DNA of 29,804 nucleotides, from positions 1 through 29,804 of the forward strand of contig MNCI01013739.1 of NCBI GenBank assembly GCA_015680685.1, read 5' to 3'. The position numbers were made by a program, and so were the translations under genes. The stretch comes from Gnetum montanum (taxonomy: Eukaryota > Streptophyta > Gnetopsida > Gnetales > Gnetaceae). The notes under the pieces were generated by a model, which was given only the letters and a program-made list of their open reading frames with translations, did not search any database and was not told where the DNA came from. The first letter of the stretch is position 1; every line of letters starts with the position of its first letter. This document shows, in pieces, positions 21,281 through 29,804 of this stretch.

Positions 21281-22365
21281 AAGAAAAGGTTAGTCATTAA
21301 TTATAAGCCTCTTAATGATTTAATTAAGGTATTACAACATCCTATCCCTAACAAGGATGACTTATTCCAATGACTCCTCCACATTAATATCTATTCCAAA
21401 TTTGACCTTAAGTTAGGTTTTTGGCTGATATAGGTCTACCTAGAGGATAGATGGAAAATGACATTTATAGTCCCAAAAGGATTATTTGAATGGACTATCT
21501 TACCATTTTCCATAAAAATGACACCCAATATATTCCAACAAGCCATGGATCATATTTTTCATTAGTATAGTTTTATCATGGTATACATCAATGATATTTT
21601 GGTTATGAATAAAAACACATAGGAACATCTAAACTACTTGCAATAGTTTTATGAGCTTGTTGACAATAATTGTTTAGTTTTTTCTCTAAAAAAAATGATA
21701 ATAGCTTAGCTAAGTATTAAAATTTCTAGAATTAGAAATAGAAAGTGGCAAATTTTTACTCCAACACCACATTTTAGAATCCATTAAGAATTCCCCCAAT
21801 GAGATGAAAGATAAAACCCAATTGCAAAGATTCCTTAGTTGTATTAATTATGTTTCAAGTTTTTACAAGGACCTAGCCACAGATAGAAAATGGTTGAATG
21901 TACAACTTGGAAAGAATCCATTACCATGGTCTACATAACATACTGCCATGGTAGGAAAAATCAAAGATACATGCAAGAACCTCCCACAACTATGCCTGCC
22001 AAAGACACATATTATAAATTTTGGGGAGCTACACTTAAGGAAGATCTAGAAGGAATCATGCACATATGTAGATATGCTTTCGATAAGTTCACACCAAATC
22101 AGCTCTACCATAGCACACACAAAGAGCTATTGGTAATAGTGAAAGGTATAGAGCATTCAGGCTATTCCTTTAAGATAAAATATTTATTGTAAGGAGTGAT
22201 TTAAAGAATATAGATAAATATTTACGTACTAAAGCATTTAATAAATTGGTTCATACTAGACTAATCTGATGGGCTTTATTTTTAGCTAACTTTGATTTTG
22301 AGACATAGTTTATAGATGGAACAGCTAATTGTTTAGTTGATTTTCTTACTAAGGAATTTCATTAA
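21281..22365 (+). pseudogene. Viral reverse transcriptase and RNase H, broken
   Basis: RT motifs in order: RLVINYKPLND at 21287-21319, HPIPNKDDLF, IYSKFDLKLGFW near 21395, KMTFIVPKGLFEWTILPF near 21455, then MVYINDILVMNKN with YIND at 21584-21595. The usual box is Y(I/V)DD; the first catalytic Asp is replaced by Asn. The connection reads FLELEIESGKFLLQHHILES near 21725 and LQRFLSCINYVSSFYKDLA. RNase H follows with LYHSTHKELLVIVKGIEH near 22110 and NCLVDFLTKEFH before a TAA at 22363-22365. This arrangement is diagnostic for caulimovirid pol and distinct from the Gypsy copies nearby. Frameshifts occur near 21700 and 22190. Confidence 0.88.
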
Positions 22366-22432
22366 ATGAATAGTAAGCACTTAAATAGTGTTTTTTCTTT
22401 GTATATATTTGTTACTTTTAGAAGTTTGGATA

Positions 22433-23251
22433 ATGCCTTCCACCAAGAGAATCAGACCTTGTGAAACTTATGAAGTTTATATGTGTTTACTCAAACAACA
22501 AGTAGTTAGGATATCTCATGAAGCTACATGGGATGTTTTTGTAAGTATGAATAATAATCTATCTCCTTATAGTAATATTACCTAGACTGTATTAACCTCC
22601 TATCGTACTAATGCTTTCCTAGCATTTCTACAAACAATTTTGATACATTTCAAAATTAATACCTTTGTGTCCCTAGAATTGTTGGATTTTTCCAATTTAT
22701 ATGTAGATAATGACCTATTATGGCCTTATTACCAGCTGAATGAATATCATGTTTATAAAATCTCTTTGAATCCATCTAGCCATCCCACAAATATCAATTT
22801 TTGGAGTTGGTGGGCCAAATTTGGCCATTCTCTCATTCACACTTCTCCAGGTTATCCAAGGAACCTCTACCATAGGTTAACAGAATAGTATGGTAACTAT
22901 ATGTATTATGGACATATGGAATTAAGGCTATGGCATTATATTCATCAATATACTACAGCTCAGTATTTCCTAGTTTCCTGCATTAATAAGCAAACCAATT
23001 GGATGAATTCCTGGGGTTCAACCTTTTACCAAGATATCTACACCAACATTGCATATGATATTTAGAAGCATTGTGAAAAACACTAGTGGGTTCCTCTTTC
23101 CCTTAAGTTGTATCACCTTGATAGACATCTTAGAGAATATCGTGGGCAAGGTGATCATGAAAAAGTTATGTATCTTGCTGGACCCATGGTAGATCATGAT
23201 CATGCTTAGTTGTCATCATCTAAAAATGACAAATCTACTAGAACTCCATAA
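22433..23251 (+). pseudogene. Unassigned viral ORF after RNase H (272 codons, five TAG stops)
   Basis: From the ATG at 22433 (MPSTKRIRPCETYEVYM) one frame continues without any frameshift to the TAA at 23249-23251. It is broken only by TAG at 22583, 22886, 23063, 23084 and 23207. The product would be about 272 residues and rich in Trp, Tyr and His, for example NINFWSWWAKFGHSLIH and YGNYMYYGHMELRLWHYIHQ. It has no membrane segment, zinc finger or known catalytic motif that I recognise. It lies between pol and the promoter, where some caulimovirids have a transactivator/inclusion-body ORF, but I see no sequence support for that. It could be a lineage-specific protein. Keeping one frame over 819 bases, while ORF1 has many frameshifts, makes it the best preserved viral gene. 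Confidence 0.7.
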
Positions 23252-23447
23252 TTGTGCCTAAATTTGGTCTACCAGTAGTATAGTACGTATACTATTGCTA
23301 GTGTGCACACTGTAGATAGTGCTTTGTTACTTTTAAAGAAATAATAGTGTGATGTCCACTATTTGTCATGTTTATCATGTTGGTTTGTAAGTTAGTGTGT
23401 CATGTATCATATTGCACTAAGTGTGTTCGAGAAGCATCTACTTCTCC

Positions 23448-23455
23448 TATATAAG
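23448..23455 (+). promoter_or_regulatory. TATA box of the viral pregenomic promoter
   Basis: CTTCTCCTATATAAGTGTG, resembling the strong TATATAAG boxes of pararetrovirus 35S-type promoters. The expected start site is near 23480. Confidence 0.75.
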
Positions 23456-23583
23456 TGTGTGTTTTACACCTCAAGAGGCAATCTAGGTTGAGAGAACTCA
23501 AATGAAGCATATTGCTCTCTGAAAGCATTCTAGTTTGAAGAATCCCCTAAGTCTTTGTTGTAAGCTTCCCTATAATGTCTTGT

Positions 23584-23589
23584 AATAAA
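23584..23589 (+). terminator. Viral poly(A) signal AATAAA
   Basis: TTGTAATAAAGACTT, about 105 bases after the predicted start. Read-through on the first pass and use on the second would give terminal redundancy. Confidence 0.6.
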
Positions 23590-23715
23590 GACTTATATTT
23601 CTACATCTCTTTGAGCTCCTCTTTACTCTATGATGTTGTGCTATTCATTATTAAACCACTGATTATATAGGAATTTGAGTGAGGATACGATCAAAAAGTG
23701 AGCCTAGACAAGGAT

Positions 23716-23729
23716 TGGTATTAGAGCCA
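23716..23729 (+). promoter_or_regulatory. Viral primer binding site (initiator tRNA-Met)
   Basis: TGGTATTAGAGCCA matches the plant initiator tRNA-Met complement TGGTATCAGAGCCA at 13 of 14 bases; the one change is C to T in a CAG context. By convention this marks position 1 of a caulimovirid genome. Confidence 0.88.
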
Positions 23730-23759
23730 AGTTGCTCAAAAAACTTTGTCGCATCTGTG

Positions 23760-24310
23760 TAAGATCATTATTTAATAATGTTTCTCCCAAAGGTGCCCAG
23801 TAAGTCACGTAGTAAGGCTATGAGGAAGGTGAAGTAAGACACACAATAAGAAGCATGACAAGGACTTCACTATCTACACCAATGGCATCTTCATTACGTA
23901 CCCTTTTAGGTTCTACTTGTACTTTCTCTTATGTTCAAAGATTATCATAGTTTTGTCAATCTCCATTAACTAAAATAATTCCTCCTATTCCTAAATAGAA
24001 GGATATCTATGCTAGTAAAGCATTTGAGTTCATAGAAAGTCTTCGATACATGCACATATCTAAATGTGATTTTCATATTACTGATCATGGTTTATGCCAA
24101 TTGCATTGCAATTTTTTTCATGGGGGCAAGTTGATAAGTGGATAGATCAAGGTTATAAATACATGCGTATCATAGAGATCGATATTCATATCCACCCTCA
24201 CTTCAAGTATAGGCTAAATTTTTCTTATTGAATTATGTTAATAGATCACAGATTTAACAACTTTAATGATGCAATAATCACACAAGCCAAAGGTCGATTG
24301 AAAACCAATG
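23760..24310 (+). pseudogene. Viral movement protein, N-terminal part, broken
   Basis: Starts after the primer site. The clear part is one frame from about 24120: KWIDQGYKYMRIIEIDIHIH, HPHFKYRLNFSY, a TGA at 24229-24231 where Trp is plausible, then LIDHRFNNFNDAI and AKGRLKTN at the right end. W...GYKY..I..I.I and the LxDxRF..F.D. segment are typical for caulimovirid 30K-type movement proteins. The upstream portion (23770-24120) has frameshifts; PPIPK.KDIYASKAFEFIES near 23975 is in another frame. The gene continues at 18391 because the insert is circularly permuted. Confidence 0.78.
24284..24310 (+). repeat. Terminal repeat of the viral insert (right copy)
   Basis: Matches 18390-18416 at 23 of 27 bases. 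Directly after it, at 24311, the LTR of element B resumes with ttcaaagtggttgt, matching ttcaaaggggatgt in A's 3' LTR. Confidence 0.85.
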
Positions 24311-24723
24311 TTCAAAGTGGTTGTGATTGTGTTCATTAATTTCTAGAAATAAATTGCTTAATTGAAATGAAATAAAGTAAAGTGCATTAAAGAAAATATT
24401 AATCTATCCTTAGTGCTACAAGGATTGTCAAAATAGTTTGTTTAATTCCTATTACATTGTTGCGCTCAATTACATCAGTGCTCTAACAAAGAATTGTACA
24501 CACTTAGACTCCTTCTGTGGGCACTTTGACTCTAAGGAAAAGAAATGACAAAAGCTTTGCTACTTTGACGAAAAATGATCAAAAACTAATTGTGAAAACT
24601 AGAGCCCAGCCACAATATTTATAGGCCTAGACTATACACTCTGACATCATGTATGCAACGTTGCATCAACACCCTGACATCGCATACACAACATTGCAAC
24701 CAATGTCAAAAACGTGCTCATCA
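24311..24723 (-). repeat. 5' LTR of element B, outer part
   Basis: Resumes LTR homology: ttagtgctacaagg, cacttagactcc and tgtgggcactt have clear counterparts in A's LTRs (ctcaagtgctgcaagg, cacttagacctcc). A minus-strand TATA box lies at 24616-24623. It ends AACGTGCTCATCA at 24723, matching AACATGGTTTATCA. Beyond it element C integrase begins. Confidence 0.85.
24616..24623 (-). promoter_or_regulatory. TATA box of element B LTR
   Basis: The minus strand reads CCTATAAATATTG, in the same relative position as in A's 3' LTR. The virus has inserted between this promoter and gag B. Confidence 0.65.
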
Positions 24724-25479
24724 AGCGGTATGCCTAGAGAGCATCATTTAGTTTTGTGCTTTAGTCTCTTCTATATTTGCTAACAATTCTCAACAAGATC
24801 TTTGTGATCTCCCTATTAGTAATTTCTACTTGACCATTGGCTTAGGGGTGGTAGGATGTTTTTAGTTTATGTTCAACTCGCAAGTATTGTATAAGGTTAA
24901 GAAAGGTAGTAACTCTAAAATGGGTTCCATTGTTAGAAACTAGTGCATGTAGCATCCCAAACCTATTTACAAAATTTTTTTGTACAAACTATGCAGTAGT
25001 AGATGATGTATAATTGATGATGGCTACTACTTTTGCCCATTTTATACAGTAATCAACAGTGACGATTATGTACACCTTTCTATTTAACATGGGTGTGATG
25101 GGACCCATGAAGTTGATGCCTCATATGTTAAAGGATTTTAGTGGTTTACTCCATTGTTAATGTCCCCATTTGAGTGGTCATCCCACCATCTTGTTGATAG
25201 CATTCACAAGAAGTGGATAAAGTGGTAGGCATTCTTGAAGATGGTTGGCCAATAATATCCTACCATCAGGATCTTAATGACTATGAATCTCCTAGCATAG
25301 TGGCCCCCACAAGGACTCTCATGAGCATCCTAGAGAACATGAAGTTAATCAACATCAGGTACACACCAACAAACCAAGCCATCAACGCACACCTTGTAAA
25401 GGGGTCTATTGATTTCCATGAAGCATTTGGCCTAATGAAGAAACTATTGTTTCTTCCTATGGTCTAGATCTTATAACAT
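24724..25479 (-). pseudogene. Ty3/Gypsy integrase, element C, N-terminal part
   Basis: The minus strand shows the damaged zinc-binding part at 25460-25210, then near 24960 ALVSNNGTHF (second catalytic Asp now Asn), YHP.ANGQVEITNREITKIL near 24870-24820, and a DALWAYR-like end at 24740-24724. The homologous sequence continues in A and B but is cut here by element B. Confidence 0.82.
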
Positions 25480-27160
25480 CTCTTGGGTGAGAAGATAAGC
25501 AAGGATGTTATCATACCATCTTGGTTCATCATGCACTTGCTTATTTATTACACCTATAAAGAGGAGTTCATTAGGAAATTGATCCTCTTCATTATCCCAT
25601 AGTAACTAAGACAAGTGATACATTCTCAATCCCATTTTGATCTATCGTTATAAGATCAAACCCATGCAAGATCACCAATCACTATATGATACATGGGCTC
25701 ACTATTGGCTTTTTTGAGAGGAAACGAATGGCACTATGGTCAGTGTGCACAAACACTTTGTATCCAAGCACATAGTGCTTGAGCTTCTCTAGAGCGTACA
25801 CCACCATCATTAGTTCTTTCTCCATTGTGGGGTAATCTAGCTATGCAGCCACAATGCTTCAACTTGTATAATGAATATAATATTGATCTTTCTTGTCATC
25901 CAAATGTGTAAGCACAACTCCCAAGGAATAATTTGATGTGTTTGTCATTATATGAAATGGTTTAGAGCAATTAAGTGCTTGTAGAATTGGAGTCTTTACA
26001 AGCTTCTAGTTGAGGCTCTAGAATGCATTTTTGTATTTCTTGATCCAAATGAATGAAGCACATTTCTATGTAAGCTCAACCAATGATTTTGCAATATAAA
26101 GAAATTCTCTATTAAACATCAGTAGTAGCTAGTTTATCAAATGAATGACCAGACATCTTTAATGATTTATGGTTGGCTAGTAATTTCTTAGACGATCCTT
26201 ATCTTTTTAGGGTCCACCTCAATCCCTTCCTAAGAAATTCTATGCCCTAGTACAATGCCCTTCTGGACCATCAAATGACTCTTCCACTAATTGAGCCAAA
26301 GATTTATCTCCACACATCTTTTAAGCAATTTCTCAAGGTGGTCCAAGGATTACTCAAATGTGGCATCATCGGTGAAGAAGTCATCCATGAAGACTTCCAC
26401 CTTGCTACCAATCTATTGCTAAAAATGCTCAAGACTAAGCATTTGAATGTTGTAGAAGCATTACATAGATCAAAAGGAATCTTTCAATATGCAAAAGTCT
26501 CCCATGGACTTATCAATGTTATTTTAGCTTGATCCTCTAGCATAATCTAGATTTGGTTATAGTCACTATAACCATCTAGAAAGCTGTAATAACAATGCCC
26601 AGATATAGTGCCCAACACTTAATTCAAAAATGATAATGGAAAGTGATCTTTGAATGTTATCATATTCAACAACTGGAAGTTGATGCAGACCTACCACTTA
26701 CCATTTTTCTTTAGCACAATCACAAGTGGGCTGGCTAACCCACACATTATTAGCAATGGTATAGATAAACCCCACCTTGAGGAGTTGCTTGATTTCTTCT
26801 TTGACAATCTACTTCAATTTGGAGGTCAATCACTACTATGATTGCCTATTTAGCTTCATGGCCGGATCAATGTAGATATGATGTTGGCATATCCTAGGAT
26901 CAATTCCTATGAGTTTAGGATATGACCAAGCAAAGGTTGTTGGCCATTTGTTAATCATTCTCAATACCATCTATTTTTGTTCAAGAGAAAAATTGGCATT
27001 GATGATTACCAACTTGCCATTTTTCAAAAATGCATACTTCATGCCAGTAAGTAGTGTTTTCCACTCTAAGGGATATTGTTTAAATTTTTAAAAAATTTCC
27101 AACTCTTCCCAATAGGTATCTTCATTTTCAACATTAGAGACTTGGTGATGAACATGCTCC
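25480..27160 (-). pseudogene. Ty3/Gypsy reverse transcriptase and RNase H, element C, broken
   Basis: The RT box VEVFMDDFFTDDATFE is read with FMDDF at 26377-26391. It is followed by HLMVQKGIVLGHRIS and GIEVDPKKIRIV, the standard segment after the catalytic box. RNase H remnants lie at about 25960-25500. The upstream linker at 27100-27160 matches the site where A interrupted B and is intact here, so it serves as the empty-site control. Plus-strand frames such as 26275-26532 are antisense shadows. Confidence 0.87.
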
Positions 27161-27800
27161 AACTCATTCATGCCTTCAACATAGGCACATGTCAAGCTTT
27201 CAGTAGGTTCCATGCAAAGTGTGTTGCTTTTAAGATCAACTATTAGCCACTAGGTTCCCTCTTATTTTGTAACTAATGCATATAGGAACTCTGAATATGT
27301 GCATCATTTTCACAAAGCCTACATGCAAAAATGGATGGTCTTTTCATGGACCAAAGTTTCTGCACATAGTTGCACCCTGTATCGTTGTACGTGATGCATG
27401 GAACTCATTTCTTATATTTCTTTTTTAATGCATTTTCCTTGGAAATTTCCAAGGAAATATCTCTTATGCCAATTTTTGCATCAATGGTACTTAGTCATGT
27501 CCTTCCCATAATGATTGGAAAATCCCCCTTACAATTCTCAACTTTGATTACTAAGAAATCAATAGGATAAGGCCACCCACAAATAGTGGTTACAATATCT
27601 TCTACCAATCCTAATGGAATAATGATGGACTAGTCTACCAATTCTAATCTAATATTGCTCTTCTTAAGAGGCATTAGGTTCCAGGAAATATACATCTCAT
27701 GAGAAGTCATATTAACATTGGAACCTAAATCCAAAAGAGCTTTGCATGATTCATTCCTAGTAATCTACAAATAGATAAGTGGACTTTCAGGATCAGGTAA
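27161..27800 (-). pseudogene. Retropepsin-like protease, element C, broken
   Basis: Homologue of 14820-15242: a damaged active-site loop near 27740-27715, IRLELVD- and SIIIPLGLVEDI-like segments near 27650-27590, and FPIIMGRT-like near 27515-27495. The region before it on the minus strand is deleted: protease sequence at about 27800 joins straight onto mid-gag. Confidence 0.75.
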
Positions 27801-29003
27801 TAATGAATAATATCTATCCATGGTAGCATCCAAGGGTTCATGTGTTTCTTGTTTCCAACCTTGGATTTTCCTTTGTAGGTTTGACACTATGGAGTACATT
27901 TGATACTTTTCATTAAATAATTCTAGCATTGTACTTCATCAACAGATTGATTCTAGTTCCATAGACTAGTACTAGCTTTCCACTTCCTTGATGAGTGTTT
28001 TGGAAACAAACTTAAGCTTTTTTCAATCATTTTCAATATTTTATAAGGCACAAGAATTGTGAAAGGATTGTAAATACATTTGAGGATCTGAGTTATATCC
28101 CCCCTCAAATGTAGGAATATTGTTCATGTCTAGCCTCTTGATTCAACTATCTTTTACATGCCTAGTAGGAATTTTGATAGCCTCTGTGATGTTGAGCATA
28201 TTTTAAGTGGACAGAAAAGGTTCATCATCATGATATTAATGATGCCTATGATATCCTCTACCATCCCTTCATTCAAGGTAATCTTTGTGATTATCATTGT
28301 TGACCTGCCATCTACAATTCTACTCAAATTTGGAGGAAGTTGAACCAGATGAAGAGGGTGAAGAGGGAAGAGGATTTCCACCACTGTGGTGTCTACCATT
28401 TCCCCTTCATTTTTCACAAAAATGATCCTTAGAGTGATTGTCATTATGCTTGTCCAATTTTTTACTTCAACACCCTTTCTTAGAACTCCCACAGCTATCA
28501 GGCTCACTGTTACTAGAACCCAGATTGTTGATCACTGATTTAGGATTTATGTTTGGCTCCCCTTCACCAAAGTCAAGAGGTGGAGAGTCAACATGTTGAA
28601 AATCCTTGAAAAGAGGTTCCTTATTATCCTTTTGATCTAACAGGAATAAGAGATTAGTGAACCATTTCCCCTTCATGTCTTCATTATGATTTTCTTGTTG
28701 TTGATCTCATTTGCATTGTGTCTTAGTAGGATAGTAGTCCTAGAAGGCATAATCTTCCACAACATGCTCTCCATGAAGCTTCTCAATGCCCAACCTTGTA
28801 AGGGTTGGAAGCAGCATCTTGGGAACAAATCAATCAAGTGATAATACAACATTCCCCTCTATGTCTCACCACCACATTTGTTCATCCTAATGGAGGACGT
28901 AAGTAAAATTGGGTACAAACTCATTAGGATGAGTGTACACTACTCTACATTCTTGTGGTAATGTTGACTTATAATTGGCATGTCTGGAAGAAGAATAAGA
29001 CAT
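27801..29003 (-). pseudogene. Retrotransposon gag, element C, truncated
   Basis: The minus-strand start ATG is at 29003-29001 (MSYSSSRHANYKS), with VVYTHPNEFVPNFTYVLH shortly after. An open frame at 28676-28467 reads FLLDQKDNKEPLFKDFQHVD and on through a Ser/Asn-rich stretch. The capsid-core region follows at about 28000-27880. The C-terminal third, which in A and B holds the CxxC segment and Gln/Asn-rich tail, is missing because of a deletion at about 27800. Confidence 0.8.
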
Positions 29004-29154
29004 TTTTGTTATAAACAATTTCTCAATACACTTGTAGTATATTTTTGATTAATTATTATGGATTTATTATTTTTTTCAAAAGATAATGACCTTAGGATCC
29101 AATGATCCTAAATAATATTCACTAAGTCCTAGATAGTGCACATATCAAACTAAA

Positions 29155-29175
29155 AGTCCCCAACAACAACATTAA
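29155..29175 (-). promoter_or_regulatory. Eroded primer binding site, element C
   Basis: The minus strand reads TTAATGTTGTTGTTGGGGACT after the LTR. Every difference from TTGGCGCCGTTGCCGGGGACT is a transition consistent with cytosine deamination on one or the other strand. Confidence 0.68.
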
Positions 29176-29804
29176 TGATGAGCGACGAGTACCCTTCTGT
29201 CCAACCATAAAAATCACTAAGCATTCATGAGTGATCCAATCGAATTCCATGGACATATAGCCTTCTAAGTAAAGTAGTCTCTAAGAAGTGAAACTAACCA
29301 TTACAATCATTATCTTCCCAATTACACTTGTGAAATGCAAAGGTATGGTTAAGTGCAACTAAGACATATGATTTTTATCATTTTTTATGTTTTCTATTTT
29401 AAGTTGCCCATGGATGAGAATAATGTATAAAATAAATTAATTAAATTGCTAATTTAATATAACAAGTTACTCCTAACTAATCCTAACATAAGTATCCATT
29501 CCCACCTAACACACATCTTAAACATGTTTAACGCTATTGGGTTACCAAACATTAAGCATTACTAGAATTACCAAGCACCAAGTGTATGCTCAAATTGGTC
29601 ATACTTATGTGCTTAATTATCATTATTTAACCTAGCTTAATTTAGCTTAATTAACTATTTGATTACTTAAAGCATTAAAGAAAATTGCACAAAACAATAA
29701 ATGCATAAGTAAACAATTAATGTATTTTGAAAAGTCATAGCTGTAAAATGCAAAAAAAAAAAATGCAAACAATAAAATCATGAATGCTATAAAGAAGAAA
29801 TAAT
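29176..29804 (-). repeat. 5' LTR of element C (partial, runs off window)
   Basis: Starts TGATGAGCGACGAGTACCC on the plus strand. It follows the other LTRs through cacttgtgaaatgcaaaggtatggttaag and gggttaccaaacattaagc. The window ends inside it, before the TATA region. Confidence 0.82.

Larger units (their letters stand above)
23252..23759 (+). promoter_or_regulatory. Viral intergenic region: promoter, poly(A) signal, primer site
   Basis: Non-coding block between the last viral ORF and the movement protein. It contains a TATA box (23448-23455), a poly(A) signal (23584-23589) downstream of the expected start, and the tRNA-Met primer site (23716-23729). The order TATA, AATAAA, primer site gives a terminally redundant pregenomic RNA, as in caulimovirids. 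Confidence 0.75.
18391..24310 (+). mobile_element. Endogenous pararetrovirus, circularly permuted ~1 unit (Caulimoviridae-like)
   Basis: A plus-strand block of 5.92 kb that splits the 5' LTR of element B. Order: movement-protein second half, linker, coat/gag-like region, zinc knuckle, coiled region, RT, RNase H, an unassigned ORF, TATA box, poly(A) signal, tRNA-Met primer site, movement-protein first half. There are no LTRs and no integrase, and movement protein and RT are linked in one genome, which is the pararetrovirus plan. The ends overlap by 27 bases inside the movement-protein gene. The virus family lacks integrase, so capture by end joining is expected and no target duplication is seen. 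At about 5.9 kb it is shorter than usual caulimovirid genomes (about 7-9 kb), and a protease is not found. Every gene is broken. The genus is not determined. Confidence 0.88.
24724..29804 (-). mobile_element. Older Athila-like Ty3/Gypsy element C, partial
   Basis: The third and outermost element: integrase start, RNase H, RT, protease, gag, primer site and most of the 5' LTR, on the minus strand. It is interrupted at 24723/24724 by element B within integrase, just after a DALWAYR-like motif, and runs off the right edge inside its LTR. Its pol is the most mutated of the three and it has lost the gag-protease junction at about 27800. The rest of C should lie to the left, beyond B's 3' LTR. Confidence 0.85.

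Noticed and set aside
22433-23251. Calling this ORF a transactivator/inclusion-body protein
   Set aside because: Only its position supports that. I see no shared motif, so it is left unassigned.
18390-24310. 27-bp flanking repeat as a target-site duplication
   Set aside because: It is far longer than LTR-element duplications and both copies encode the viral movement-protein pattern, so terminal redundancy of the viral genome fits better.

Overview
This window looks like plant nuclear DNA made almost entirely of transposable elements. I see no host gene, no structural RNA gene and no CRISPR array. It is AT-rich and the reading frames are short and broken. The recognisable proteins are plant Ty3/Gypsy gag-pol and a plant pararetrovirus (Caulimoviridae). 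The species cannot be named from this sequence; a repeat-rich seed plant genome fits.

The layout is nested. Three related minus-strand Ty3/Gypsy elements, called A, B and C here, share one LTR family (TGATGAG...TTTATCA on the plus strand), one gag type and one pol type. The RT box is FMDDF and the primer binding sites appear derived from a TTGGCGCC-type site, both pointing to the Athila-like side of Gypsy. C is oldest: the window holds its 5' LTR (29176 to the window end), gag, protease, RT/RNase H and the first part of integrase (24724-29804). B inserted into the integrase of C; the start of B's 5' LTR lies at 24723. B itself (gag 15300-17825, protease 14810-15299, RT/RNase H and integrase 250-2948) was split by A. 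A is a complete two-LTR element at 2954-14682 with a perfect 5-bp target duplication, CATGC.

Two further insertions lie on the opposite, plus strand. A long solo LTR of another family (9787-11509) sits in the gag-protease part of A; its U3 carries tandem repeats. An endogenous pararetrovirus (about 18391-24310) sits inside the 5' LTR of B. The viral segment begins and ends at the same codons of the movement-protein gene, with a 27-bp terminal repeat. It is therefore a circularly permuted copy of about one genome unit (about 5.9 kb). Around the unit it encodes movement protein, coat/gag-like region, zinc knuckle, RT, RNase H, an unassigned 272-codon ORF, then TATA box, poly(A) signal and an initiator-tRNA-Met primer binding site. 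No protease is visible.

All coding regions are dead. In-frame stops are mostly TAG and the primer binding sites are eroded mostly by C-to-T and G-to-A changes, as expected for old, methylated, silenced repeats. Inferred order of events: C, then B into C, then A into B and the virus into B's LTR (order of these two unknown), then the solo-LTR family into A.
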